Source of the DNA: Methylotenera_A sp049687015
Lineage (GTDB): Bacteria > Pseudomonadota > Gammaproteobacteria > Burkholderiales > Methylophilaceae
Assembly (NCBI GenBank): GCA_049687015.1
Contig: JBAVIP010000050.1
Location: 62,001 to 126,000, forward strand
Direction of reading: 5' to 3'
DNA: 64,000 bases
A program made the translations under genes and the position numbers. This document shows positions 24,567 to 33,093 of this stretch, piece by piece. The first letter of the stretch is position 1; each line of letters starts with the position of its first letter. The notes beneath the pieces are model-generated. The model had not been told where the DNA came from and searched no databases. It was given only the letters and a program-made list of their open reading frames with translations.

Positions 24567-26552
24567 TTACAACACTGATTTTACAGTTGCAACAACATTT
24601 TCAACTGTAAAGCCAAAGTGTTTCATTAATACGCCACCTGGAGCAGATTCACCGAAAGTATCGATGCCAACAACCGCACCATCTAAGCCAACATACTTGC
24701 GCCAGAAATCTGGGTGAGCCGCTTCAACTGCCACGCGCTTAACGCCTGCTGTCAATACGCTGTCACGATAAGCTTTGTCTTGACGGTCAAACACGTTGGT
24801 TGATGGCATAGAAACCACGCGTACTTTAGTGCCAGCCGCATTCAACTCAGCCGCTGCTTTCACCGCCAAATCAAGTTCAGAACCGTTTGCAATGATAATC
24901 ACGTCCGCTTTGCCTGCTACGTCAGAGAACACGTAACCACCCTTACGCATCAAAGCAAATTGAGCAGTGTCGTGCTTAATACCAGCCACGTTTTGACGGC
25001 TCAACACCAAGCTGGATGGACCATCTTTACGCTCAACCGCAGCTACCCAAGCCACAGCAGTTTCAGTCGAACTGCCTGGACGCCATACATCCATACGTGG
25101 AATGTAGCGCAAGCCAGAGGTATTCTCTACTGGTTGGTGGGTAGGACCATCTTCACCCTGGCCGATAGAGTCATGTGACAACACGGCAATGGTGCGTTGT
25201 TTCATCAAAGCCGCCATACGCAATGCGCTCTTGGCATAGTCAGAGAACATATGGAACGTGCCACCGAATGGCAACAAGCCTCCGTGCAATGCCATGCCGT
25301 TCATAATGGCGAACATACCAAATTCACGCACGCCGTAAGAGATGTAGTTACCTGGTTTTTTGCCATCTACATGCGTAAAGCTAGGGCATGAAGTCAAGTT
25401 AGAACCTGTCAAGTCAGCAGAACCGCCCAAAAACTCTGGTAAAACGATAGCAAGCGCTGTAATTGCATTTTGTGAAGCTTTGCGGGTTGCAATTCCTTCT
25501 GCTTTTTCGTTAGTTGCAGCAATCAGTGCATCTGTCGCCTGTTTCCAGTTAGCTGGCAAATCACCTGCCATACGGCGTTTGAATTCTGCCGCTTCAGCGG
25601 GGAATGCTTTTGCGTAAGCAGCAAATTTAGTGTTCCACTCGCCTTCTAGCTTGGCACCCTTAGCCTTACCATCCCAACCTGCGTAAACGTCCGCAGGAAT
25701 TTCGAATGGCGCATGCGGCCAGCCGATTGCAGCACGTGTTACAGCAACTTCAGCGTCGCCTAATGCAGAGCCGTGGCAATCATGGCTACCCGCTTTGTTT
25801 GGTGAGCCTTTACCGATAATGGTCTTACAGCAAATCAACGATGGCTTGTCTTTTACTTTTTTCGCTGCAATTACCGCAGCATTAATCGCGTCAGAATCAT
25901 GACCATCTACTGATTGCACGTGCCAGCCATAAGCCTCAAAGCGTTTTGCTGTGTCATCTGTGTACCAGCCTTCAATATGACCATCGATAGAGATACCGTT
26001 GTCATCCCAGAAAGCCACCAATTTGCCCAAGCCCCATGTACCGGCCAAAGCGCAAGCCTCGTGAGATACGCCTTCCATCATACAGCCGTCACCTAAGAAG
26101 CAGTATGTGTAATGGTCAACAATGTCATGGCCTGGTTTGTTAAACTGGTCTGCCATTAATTTTTCAGCCATCGCGAAACCAACCGCGTTGGTAATACCTT
26201 GGCCTAATGGACCTGTCGTTGTTTCAATACCTGGTGCATAGCTGTATTCTGGGTGGCCTGCACATTTTGAGTGCAATTGACGGAAAGTCTTGATTTCATC
26301 CATCGGCAAATCGTAGCCAGTGAGATGCAATAGAGAGTAAATCAGCATGGAACCATGACCATTAGAGAGAATGAAACGATCGCGATCAGCCCAGTTTGGA
26401 TTGGTTGGATTGTGACGTAAATGGTGATTCCACAATACCTCTGCAATTTCTGCCATGCCCATAGGTGCACCTGGGTGGCCAGAGTTGGCTTTTTGCACTG
26501 CATCCATAGATAACGCACGGATAGCGTTGCATAAATCGTTACGTGTTGCCAT
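24567..26552 (-). CDS. tkt: Transketolase
   Basis: A thiamine-diphosphate enzyme exchanging two-carbon units between sugar phosphates. It is central to the pentose phosphate and formaldehyde-assimilation (RuMP) routes. At 661 residues it has normal length. The start used is ATG 26552 (MATRNDLCNAIRALSMDAVQ), with AGGGAGAG nine bases upstream; a longer frame open to 26687 has no such site and adds unrelated residues. Visible motifs: ANSGHPGAPMGMAEIAEVLW, the ThDP-binding GDGCMMEGVSHEACALAG, and the pyrimidine-domain DSIGQGEDGPTHQP. It is the first gene of the tkt-gap-pgk-pyk block, with its own terminator. Confidence 0.98.
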   Translation of the reverse strand: MATRNDLCNAIRALSMDAVQKANSGHPGAPMGMAEIAEVLWNHHLRHNPTNPNWADRDRFILSNGHGSMLIYSLLHLTGYDLPMDEIKTFRQLHSKCAGHPEYSYAPGIETTTGPLGQGITNAVGFAMAEKLMADQFNKPGHDIVDHYTYCFLGDGCMMEGVSHEACALAGTWGLGKLVAFWDDNGISIDGHIEGWYTDDTAKRFEAYGWHVQSVDGHDSDAINAAVIAAKKVKDKPSLICCKTIIGKGSPNKAGSHDCHGSALGDAEVAVTRAAIGWPHAPFEIPADVYAGWDGKAKGAKLEGEWNTKFAAYAKAFPAEAAEFKRRMAGDLPANWKQATDALIAATNEKAEGIATRKASQNAITALAIVLPEFLGGSADLTGSNLTSCPSFTHVDGKKPGNYISYGVREFGMFAIMNGMALHGGLLPFGGTFHMFSDYAKSALRMAALMKQRTIAVLSHDSIGQGEDGPTHQPVENTSGLRYIPRMDVWRPGSSTETAVAWVAAVERKDGPSSLVLSRQNVAGIKHDTAQFALMRKGGYVFSDVAGKADVIIIANGSELDLAVKAAAELNAAGTKVRVVSMPSTNVFDRQDKAYRDSVLTAGVKRVAVEAAHPDFWRKYVGLDGAVVGIDTFGESAPGGVLMKHFGFTVENVVATVKSVL

Positions 26553-26964
26553 GATTCTCTCCCTAATGATTAAACTTGAAGTCTTATATGAAACGCTATA
26601 AAACTCTGATTGAATTCTTAAAAAGCCTGTTTTAACTACGGCCTTTCGCAAAGACTTAATTATTGCGCAAATAACCCTGCTCGGCAAGGGCTTAAGCCAG
26701 TAATTGATGCCTTAAAAAGCATATTTTTGAATTTTCAAACGTGAGCTATTAGGTAGGGCGTGAGGCCAACGTAATGCGCAAATTATTGCTTCTCAAAATA
26801 CAGCTAAAAACACCTACCCTGCAACCCGCATGGATGTTACCTCGCAGAGCATCGATTATTTGTTATTTTTGTGTGAATTTATTTTTTTTCGTCATTCCTG
26901 CGAAAATGGGAATCCATTTGGAATTAAAAATTGCGATGCTGACCCCTTTAACTCCCTCTTTTAC
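26553..26964. other. 412-base intergenic region upstream of tkt
   Basis: It holds the tkt leader (minus strand) and no credible gene. Near 26891-26915 is the stretch GTCATTCCTGCGAAAATGGG followed by AATCC. This resembles the widespread ATTCCCGCGAAAGCGGGAAT-type dispersed palindromes, here degenerate. Short frames of 78-79 codons crossing it have no ribosome site or family features. Confidence 0.5.
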
Positions 26965-27534
26965 CTACTGCCCCAACATCGCTTTCTTCAACGACGCATC
27001 TACAGGGTGACCGCCAAGCCAAACGCGGAGCAAAGCGTGGTTAAATGCTTCGCCCTCAACTTGCCCTAACACCTTGCCATTAAGGCTGACTTGCGTACCT
27101 GCCGCAGTATAATCCAGCAAAATCACATCGCCTTCTTTTACCTCTTTAGCAGAAGTCATCATTTGGCGAAACGCTTTCATTTGCGTATCAATCGCTGCCA
27201 TCTCGGCCGCGCTGTTATTGGCGGTAAAGCCTTCATCCATAGCGTGCAAAAGCTTTTCTGCACTTAGTTCGCGTAAAAAGTGCATGCTCACCCGCTTGTT
27301 GCCACTGTCGCCTAGCACCGCGTTAGCATCAGCCTGCTTTTGCGTTAAGTACAGCGCCGCCACATACACTTTAAACATCATCTTGGTACGAACACCCGCG
27401 CCATTTAATACCAGCGCATTGCCACCCACTTTGGCAGCTTCATCCACCTTAACGCCTTTTACCTCTATTGCCTGGGCTGAAAATGTAAGGACAAAAAATA
27501 ATGTGGCGAGGATAAATTTAAGTAACTGTTTCAC
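26965..27534 (-). CDS. Chalcone isomerase-like periplasmic protein
   Basis: A 189-residue protein with a signal peptide (LLKFILATLFFVLTFSAQA, cleavage after about residue 22). The mature part has the chalcone-isomerase-like fold signature: NGAGVRTKMMFKVYVAALYL, then SMHFLRELSAEKL, GDVILLDYTAAGTQVSLNG and a final LLRVWLGGHPVDASLKKAMLG. Bacterial members lack a proven enzyme role and may bind fatty acids or help fold envelope proteins. It is 21 bases downstream of the Gfo/Idh/MocA gene. Confidence 0.88.
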   Translation of the reverse strand: MKQLLKFILATLFFVLTFSAQAIEVKGVKVDEAAKVGGNALVLNGAGVRTKMMFKVYVAALYLTQKQADANAVLGDSGNKRVSMHFLRELSAEKLLHAMDEGFTANNSAAEMAAIDTQMKAFRQMMTSAKEVKEGDVILLDYTAAGTQVSLNGKVLGQVEGEAFNHALLRVWLGGHPVDASLKKAMLGQ

Positions 27535-27555
27535 GGCAAAACCTTTCTTAAGGAG

Positions 27556-28581
27556 TTAGCAAGCTATCATAGTTTTAGTCGTTACTGATTGCAAAACAGC
27601 CTCAATCGCCTTGCAATTGGCTTTTGCATCCGCAAAAGTTAAATACGGCGCTTTGTCGTTAAGCACGCAATCGCTAAAGTGTTCAATTTCTAAGGTAAAG
27701 TGGTTGCTTGGCGCAAAGCGTTCTTCGGCGTATTTGCCGTCCTCCAATGCCCATGAAATCACCGGCACATCGTTCTGGAACACCCACGCGGCATGGCATT
27801 TTACCCAGCCTTTGCTGCCAATGATTTCATATTCTGATTTGCGCGAACGCTCAAAACTGATGTCGAAATGCCCAAAGCGCGCGCGGCCTTCTGCATCTAG
27901 CCCAAAATCCAGCACGCCGCTGGTCACAATATCTGCGCCATGTTCATTCAGTTTGGCATGCGCGATAATGGATTTAGGCTCAAGGCTGAAACACCACCTT
28001 AATGAATGAATCGCGTAAGGTCCAATATCCCACATCGCGCCGCCGCCTTGCGCCATGCTGCGATTGATGCGATACATGCGGGCTGGTTTCATTAAAAATG
28101 AGTAGCTGGCACGGGCAGAAAGCACATCGCCAATCAAGCCGCTATCCACAATCTCTTTCACCCGCGCATGTTGTGGATGAAAGCGGTACATAAAGCCTTC
28201 CATCACCTTCACATTGGCTTTTTTTGCGGCGGCTTCAATCGCATCAATATCTTTGACTGAGGTAGCCATCGGCTTTTCAATCAACACATGCTTGCCAGCA
28301 TCAATCGCCTTAAGCGCCCATTCCGCGTGCTCCTCATTCGCCATCGGGCAATAGATGGCTTCGATATTCTTATCGTTAATCAAGGCATCCATGTCGTCAT
28401 AACACGTCACGCTATTTGCATAACAGGGCGCGTATTTTTCCAGCGTCGCTTTCGCCGCCCCTGCACGACGGCTGGCGATAGCCACTAATTGCGAATTCGG
28501 CGCTTCGATAATTGCCGGCAGCAAGCGCTCATTCACACGTGCTGCGCCGAGGATGCCCCATTTGAGTTTTTGAGTTGTCAT
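27556..28581 (-). CDS. Gfo/Idh/MocA family oxidoreductase
   Basis: A 341-residue NAD(P)-dependent sugar/polyol-type dehydrogenase. The Rossmann start LKWGILGAARVNERLLPAI, then NIEAIYCPMANEEHAEWALK and the catalytic region GKHVLIEKPMAT (EKP motif), and the C-terminal barrel part GGGAMWDIGPYAIHSLRW (catalytic Asp and His) are intact. The start used is ATG 28581 (MTTQKLKW). The frame is open further upstream to 28725, but those residues overlap the VOC gene and match nothing. The substrate is unknown. Confidence 0.9.
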   Translation of the reverse strand: MTTQKLKWGILGAARVNERLLPAIIEAPNSQLVAIASRRAGAAKATLEKYAPCYANSVTCYDDMDALINDKNIEAIYCPMANEEHAEWALKAIDAGKHVLIEKPMATSVKDIDAIEAAAKKANVKVMEGFMYRFHPQHARVKEIVDSGLIGDVLSARASYSFLMKPARMYRINRSMAQGGGAMWDIGPYAIHSLRWCFSLEPKSIIAHAKLNEHGADIVTSGVLDFGLDAEGRARFGHFDISFERSRKSEYEIIGSKGWVKCHAAWVFQNDVPVISWALEDGKYAEERFAPSNHFTLEIEHFSDCVLNDKAPYLTFADAKANCKAIEAVLQSVTTKTMIAC

Positions 28582-28586
28582 ATTTT

Positions 28587-28963
28587 TCACTTCATTGAAT
28601 GTAGGCCGATCGTATTGCCCTCGGTATCTACCGCGAGAACAAAAAAACCATATTGCCCAATTGACATTTTTTCTTGGCAAATACTGCCGCCAGCTACTAT
28701 TACCCGCTTGCCTTCTACTGCACAATCCTCACAACTAAAATATACCATTGTGCTGTTGCCGCCTGAAGGCATTCCTTGCATCTTAACCAGCGAACCGGTA
28801 ATGCCAAATTCGCTATTTTCGCTCCTGGGAAAGCCCACATTTCTATCTCACCTTCGCTCATCATTTCTAGCTTGGTCTGAAAAACGGATTCGTAAAACGC
28901 TTTGGCGCGTGCCATATCTTGCACGTATATTTCAAACCAAACAACAGGGTTATTTTTCATCAT
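28587..28963 (-). pseudogene. VOC (glyoxalase/bleomycin-resistance) family gene with a frameshift
   Basis: Two minus-strand frames together make one VOC protein of about 125 residues. The first (from ATG 28963) reads NPVVWFEIYVQDMARAKAFY and continues to EIEMWAFP. The second continues with SENSEFGITGSLVKMQG, then GGNSTMVYFSCEDCAVEG and ends FAVDTEGNTIGLHSM-like. The switch falls at about 28824-28829 and is explained by loss of one base (or gain of two). After the shift the first frame runs into unrelated sequence. Either the gene is recently broken or there is a sequencing error. It sits between the thioredoxin-like gene and the oxidoreductase. Confidence 0.8.
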
Positions 28964-28972
28964 GTCTTCTCC

Positions 28973-29524
28973 TTAAGTTTTCCACTTGATTGAGCAGCCA
29001 ATACTGGCAATTTGTTCTTTCGGCCCCTGCCCAGTTTCTGAAATTTGCTTCATGGCATGAAACAAATCGCGCGTACTTTGTGGCGCAGTTTCTTTGCGGC
29101 TTTCGTCAAAGCGACCGCGATATTGCAGTTCGGCCTTATTGTTAAACCCAAAAAAATCCGGTGTACACACTGCGCCATAGGCCTTAGCTATTTCTTGTGT
29201 TTTATCCGATAAATATGGAAATGGGAAATCCATCTCGTATGCGATTTTTTTCATGTTATCAAAACTGTCTTCCTGATATTCTTTTGGGTCGTTGGACATA
29301 ATCGCCACTGTATTGATGCCGAGCATTTTCAGCTCGCGCACATCCGCAACCAACCGCGGCAAAATAGCTTTTACGTAGGGACAATGGTTACAAATAAACA
29401 TCACCAACAAGCCATTTTTGCCCATCATCTGGTCGCGTGAAATCATGTTGCCATCCACATTTTGCAGATTAAAGTCGGGGGCTTTCCAGCCAAAATCGCA
29501 CACTGGTGGGTTTAAACTTGCCAT
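28973..29524 (-). CDS. Thioredoxin-like (AhpC/TSA-type) redox protein
   Basis: A 183-residue cytoplasmic protein with a thioredoxin fold of the AhpC/TSA-redoxin group: APDFNLQNVDGNMISRDQMM, then the active-site region LLVMFICNHCPYVKAILPRL with a CNHC (CxxC) pair, and the later cis-proline region YGAVCTPDFFGFN with another cysteine. The family is common and uncharacterised, probably a peroxidase or disulfide reductase. It starts 87 bases from the divergent rsmE and is followed nine bases later by the broken VOC gene. Confidence 0.88.
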   Translation of the reverse strand: MASLNPPVCDFGWKAPDFNLQNVDGNMISRDQMMGKNGLLVMFICNHCPYVKAILPRLVADVRELKMLGINTVAIMSNDPKEYQEDSFDNMKKIAYEMDFPFPYLSDKTQEIAKAYGAVCTPDFFGFNNKAELQYRGRFDESRKETAPQSTRDLFHAMKQISETGQGPKEQIASIGCSIKWKT

Positions 29525-29563
29525 GCTGCTTCCTTTTTTTCTAATTCAACTGCTTAAATTGAC

Positions 29564-29569
29564 TATAAT
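29564..29569 (+). promoter_or_regulatory. Candidate -10 element upstream of rsmE
   Basis: A consensus TATAAT lies 43 bases before the rsmE start in the divergent gap. No good -35 was found at the right distance. Confidence 0.3.
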
Positions 29570-29611
29570 TTAATCTTACCACTTTAGCCGTTTTGAAACA
29601 CACCGCCAAAT

Positions 29612-30346
29612 ATGTCAAACCTGCGTTTTTATAGCCCGGAAAAACTTAGCTTGGGCGCGAGCATTAAACTCTCTGACAACGCCGCCAGCCATGCCACACG
29701 CGTGCTGCGCTTAAATGTGGGAGATGTGATCAATCTATTTAATGGCGATGGTTCCGATTATGCTTGCGAGTTAATCCTGGTTAAAAAAAATGAAGTACTT
29801 GCCAAAGTAAAAAGCAGTGTAGCGATTAACAATGAGTCGCCGCTCAACATCACGCTGCTGCAAGGCATTTCCAGCGGCGACCGCATGGATTACACTATTC
29901 AAAAGGCGGTTGAGCTGGGCGTAAAACAAATACAACCGATTGCTACTGAGCGCAGCGTGGTAAAGCTCTCTGCCGAGCGCGCAGAAAAACGCTTGGAGCA
30001 TTGGCAAAACGTAGTGATTTCCGCCTGTGAACAATGCGGGCGGGCGACCATTCCCATAGTTTCCGCTCCAAAGCCTCTGGCAAACTGGCTGGCAGCCAAT
30101 CCACAAGCCACCAGCACGCGAATCCTGCTCAACCCAACAAGCTCCAAACGCTTAGCCGAATTAGCAAAACCAACCGGCGAGATTCAACTGCTGATCGGCG
30201 CGGAAGGCGGATTAAGCAATGCCGAAATTGATACGGCCATCTCGCACGGTTTTCAATCTGTGATTTTAGGCCCGCGCATTTTGCGTACAGAAACTGCGGC
30301 ACTTGCAGCGGTAAGCGTCATGCACACGCTTTGGGGGGACTTTTAA
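29612..30346 (+). CDS. rsmE: 16S rRNA m3U1498 methyltransferase RsmE
   Basis: A 244-residue SPOUT-class methyltransferase that N3-methylates U1498 of 16S rRNA. The N-terminal PUA-like part contains HATRVLRLNVGDVINLFNGD. The knotted SAM-binding core shows GISSGDRMDYTIQKAVELGV, the ERSVVK region, LLIGAEGGLSNAEI and the terminal LGPRILRTETAALAAVS. It is complete and at family length. The argA-like gene follows after 66 bases that are almost wholly occupied by a large palindrome. Confidence 0.96.
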   Translation: MSNLRFYSPEKLSLGASIKLSDNAASHATRVLRLNVGDVINLFNGDGSDYACELILVKKNEVLAKVKSSVAINNESPLNITLLQGISSGDRMDYTIQKAVELGVKQIQPIATERSVVKLSAERAEKRLEHWQNVVISACEQCGRATIPIVSAPKPLANWLAANPQATSTRILLNPTSSKRLAELAKPTGEIQLLIGAEGGLSNAEIDTAISHGFQSVILGPRILRTETAALAAVSVMHTLWGDF

Positions 30347-30373
30347 TTTAAAATATTTGCATTATTTACAAAT

Positions 30374-30414
30374 ATATTTTATATTTATGTAAATTTTACA
30401 TAAATATAAAATAT
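30374..30414. promoter_or_regulatory. 41-bp perfect palindrome overlapping the argA start codon
   Basis: Two perfectly complementary 20-base arms, 30374-30393 (ending TTTATGTAAA) and 30395-30414 (beginning TTTACATAAA), flank a single central T. The right arm runs into the first two bases of the ATG at 30413. A further half-site, TTTACAAATAT, lies at 30366-30376. There is no purine-rich ribosome site before the start, so the element occupies the place where one would be. The XRE domain of the downstream protein makes it a likely self-operator. A hairpin in the mRNA over the start codon is also possible. Confidence 0.8.
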
Positions 30415-32005
30415 GTCACTTGGTAATTTTATACGTCAGCGACGCAAATCACTGAATATCACACTGCAAACACTTGCTAACCAAGTGGGTGCAGACGCTG
30501 GCAATTTATCACGTATCGAGCGTGGCGAATTAGGCATTAACGAAACCTTGCTGCGCAAAGTAGCTTCCGCACTCGACTGCACACCTGCCTACTTATATGC
30601 GCAAAGTGATGCGCCTCTGGCACAATTAAGCGCACAAGAAAATCAACAGCCGTATCTTGTCAATGCGTCGCAAACCAACAACACAAAAGATTTCGTGCAG
30701 TGGTTTCGCTCTGCCACGCCCTATATTCACGCGTTTGGCGGCCGCACTTTTGTCATCGCGTTTGGTGGCGAGGTGGTAGATGAAAGGCAATTTATTGCAC
30801 TTTCGCATGATTTGAACCTACTTGCCAGTTTAGAAGTGAGGCTAGTACTTGTGCATGGCGCGCGTCCGCAGATTGAGCGGCGCTTAAAGCGTGCCAAACT
30901 CACGCCCACGCTGCACAACGGTTTGCGTGTAACCGATGACGAGGCGATGGAAATAGTCAAAGAGGCCAATGGCGCTGTGCGCGTTGAGATTGAAGCGCTG
31001 CTCTCAATGGGTATTGCCAACTCCCCTATGGCGGGCGCAGACATTCGCGTGGCGAGTGGCAATTTTGTGACTGCCAAGCCGCTGGGTGTACGCGATGGCG
31101 TCGATTTGCAACACACGGGCGAAGTACGCAAAGTGGATGCGGTAAGCATACAAAAGCGCCTGAATGATGGTGAGCTGGTGCTGCTCTCTCCGCTCGGATA
31201 CTCGCCTACCGGCGAGGCGTTTAACTTAAGCCTGGAAGACGTGGCCGTGAGTACCGCCATTGCGCTGGATGCAGAGAAGCTCATTTTTTTAATGGATAGC
31301 GAAGGCGTACATAATTTACGAGGAGAACTATTGCGTGAGATGACTACGGAAAAAGCCAAAAATTTATTGCGCAATCTACAAAATAACGAAGCACCGATTA
31401 ATATTTCTGAGGACGTGAATTATTATCTACCCGCCGCCGTGCGCGCCTGCGAGCAAGGCGTGGCACGCACGCATTTGATTTCACGTCATATCGACGGAGC
31501 CATTATTCAGGAACTATTTACCCATAATGGTATTGGTACGATGGTGACAGAACAATCACTAGAAACCATGCGTCAAGCGACGATTGAAGATGTGGGTGGC
31601 ATACTCATATTAATCGAGCCGCTTGAAAATGAGGGCTTTCTAGTGCGTCGCGGACGTGAACGTATTGAAACAGAAATCAACCATTTTTATGTGATGGAGC
31701 ACGATAACCGCATCATCGGCTGCGCTGCGCTGCACCCATTTGCAGCTGATGGTATGGCCGAATTTGCCTGTTTGGCGATTGACCCGAGCTATAGAGGCGG
31801 CGGGCGCGGTGACAAGCTATTTAACTACTGCCAGAACCGGGCCAAAGAGCTGGGGTTCAGGCAGCTGTTTTGCCTGACTACGCGCACCGAACACTGGTTT
31901 CTGGAGCGCGGCTTTATCGAAAAACCCGTTGAATATCTGCCGCAAGAAAAGCAACAACTATACAATTTTCAACGAAAATCTAAAGTGTTTGTAAAAACAC
32001 TTTAG
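30413..32005 (+). CDS. argA: N-acetylglutamate synthase with an N-terminal XRE DNA-binding domain
   Basis: Residues 93-530 are a full ArgA-type N-acetylglutamate synthase, first enzyme of arginine synthesis. The amino-acid-kinase domain (about 93-378) has DFVQWFRSATPYIHAFGGRT, VLVHGARPQIERRL and GLRVTDDEAME. The GNAT domain (about 386-512) has the acetyl-CoA loop RGGGRGDKL at 461-469. Unlike ordinary ArgA (about 430-450 residues), this protein is 530 long. Residues 4-62 form a clear XRE helix-turn-helix (FIRQRRKSLNITLQTLANQV, NLSRIERGELGI). The frame is continuous, so this is a real fusion. Start ATG 30413 sits inside a 41-bp palindrome. I infer an enzyme that represses its own gene and senses arginine through the kinase domain. 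argB follows. Confidence 0.93.
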   Translation: MSLGNFIRQRRKSLNITLQTLANQVGADAGNLSRIERGELGINETLLRKVASALDCTPAYLYAQSDAPLAQLSAQENQQPYLVNASQTNNTKDFVQWFRSATPYIHAFGGRTFVIAFGGEVVDERQFIALSHDLNLLASLEVRLVLVHGARPQIERRLKRAKLTPTLHNGLRVTDDEAMEIVKEANGAVRVEIEALLSMGIANSPMAGADIRVASGNFVTAKPLGVRDGVDLQHTGEVRKVDAVSIQKRLNDGELVLLSPLGYSPTGEAFNLSLEDVAVSTAIALDAEKLIFLMDSEGVHNLRGELLREMTTEKAKNLLRNLQNNEAPINISEDVNYYLPAAVRACEQGVARTHLISRHIDGAIIQELFTHNGIGTMVTEQSLETMRQATIEDVGGILILIEPLENEGFLVRRGRERIETEINHFYVMEHDNRIIGCAALHPFAADGMAEFACLAIDPSYRGGGRGDKLFNYCQNRAKELGFRQLFCLTTRTEHWFLERGFIEKPVEYLPQEKQQLYNFQRKSKVFVKTL

Positions 32006-32061
32006 CTTCAACCAATTGAATGGTTTTTAGTTACAATACAAATAAATTAACGAGAAACAAT

Positions 32062-32946
32062 ATGCTGACAGACATCAAACCCGCACAAAAAGCGCAAATT
32101 CTGGCTGAGGCGCTGCCTTACATTAAACGCTTTTTCGATAAAACTATCGTCATTAAATACGGCGGCAACGCCATGACTGACGAGCATCTTAAACATTGTT
32201 TTGCACAAGACGTAGTGTTGCTCAAACTGGTCGGCATGAACCCAGTCGTGGTGCATGGCGGCGGCCCGCAAATCAACGAAATGCTGGATAAACTCGGAAA
32301 AAAAGGCGAGTTTATCCAGGGCATGCGCGTTACCGACGAAGAAACCATGGACGTGGTGGAAATGGTGCTGGGTGGCCAGGTGAATAAGGAAATCGTCAAT
32401 CTCATCAATCGCCACGGCGGCAAAGCGGTAGGTTTAACCGGGCAGGATGGCAATTTTATTCATGCGCATAAACTGCTAATGGAGGACATGAATGACCCCA
32501 CAAAAACGATTGATGTCGGACAAGTTGGCGAAATTACCGCCATTGACCCGAGCATTATTAATTTCTTGGATAGCGGCGATTTTATCCCAGTGGTAGCGCC
32601 AATCGGCGTGGGGGCGGATAACCAAACCTACAACATCAATGCCGACGTGGTGGCGGGAAAGCTGGCGGAAATCTTAGGCGCGGAAAAATTGATACTGCTT
32701 ACCAATACGCCAGGCGTATTGGATAAGAAAGGCAATTTGCTGACCGGCCTCACCCCAAAACAAATTGATGATTTGGTTGCAGATGGCACGCTTTCCGGCG
32801 GCATGTTGCCCAAGATCGGCTCTGCGCTTGATGCGGCGCGTAGCGGCGTTAAATCGGTGCACATTATTGATGGACGCGTAGAGCACGCGCTGCTGCTTGA
32901 GGTGTTAACTGACGAAGGTGTTGGGACGCTGATAAAAGCTAAGTAA
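32062..32946 (+). CDS. argB: Acetylglutamate kinase
   Basis: The 294-residue second enzyme of arginine synthesis phosphorylates N-acetylglutamate. Motifs: FFDKTIVIKYGGNAM near the start, VVLLKLVGMNPVVVHGGGPQ, GMRVTDEETMDVVEMVLGG and the C-terminal GTLSGGMLPKIGSALDAARS, followed by HIIDGRVEHALLLE. The start used is ATG 32062 (MLTDIKPAQKAQILAEAL), which matches the family. A frame open 14 codons further upstream adds residues with no family match. It follows argA after 56 bases, so arginine control of both steps is likely. Confidence 0.97.
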   Translation: MLTDIKPAQKAQILAEALPYIKRFFDKTIVIKYGGNAMTDEHLKHCFAQDVVLLKLVGMNPVVVHGGGPQINEMLDKLGKKGEFIQGMRVTDEETMDVVEMVLGGQVNKEIVNLINRHGGKAVGLTGQDGNFIHAHKLLMEDMNDPTKTIDVGQVGEITAIDPSIINFLDSGDFIPVVAPIGVGADNQTYNINADVVAGKLAEILGAEKLILLTNTPGVLDKKGNLLTGLTPKQIDDLVADGTLSGGMLPKIGSALDAARSGVKSVHIIDGRVEHALLLEVLTDEGVGTLIKAK

Positions 32947-32980
32947 TTTAACTCAAAGTAACGCGGCTACAGAAATTGTA

Positions 32981-33086
32981 TTTTGTGGGATGTAGCGCTA
33001 GGCGCCACACAGCGAATGACGAAGGCATATCGAATTGCATAGACTAGGAATGAGCGCGCACGCAACGACGCGATTCGCCCACAAAA
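32981..33086. repeat. Small element bounded by inverted TTTTGTGGG / CCCACAAAA ends
   Basis: In the 147-base gap between argB and the HAD gene, TTTTGTGGG (32981-32989) and CCCACAAAA (33078-33086) are perfect inverted ends 106 bases apart overall, around a GC-rich core (TAGCGCTAGGCGCC). It could be a miniature dispersed element. No second copy was noticed in the window. Confidence 0.4.
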
Positions 33087-33093
33087 AAAAATT

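Noticed and set aside
26553..26687. Extended N-terminus for transketolase
   Set aside because: The extra 45 codons match nothing in the family, while ATG 26552 has a strong ribosome site and the family start.
26774..27069. Short plus-strand frames of 78-79 codons upstream of tkt
   Set aside because: No ribosome site; they overlap the chalcone-isomerase-like gene and a degenerate repeat.
28582..28725. Extended N-terminus for the Gfo/Idh/MocA oxidoreductase
   Set aside because: It overlaps the VOC gene and lacks family match; ATG 28581 begins the Rossmann fold.
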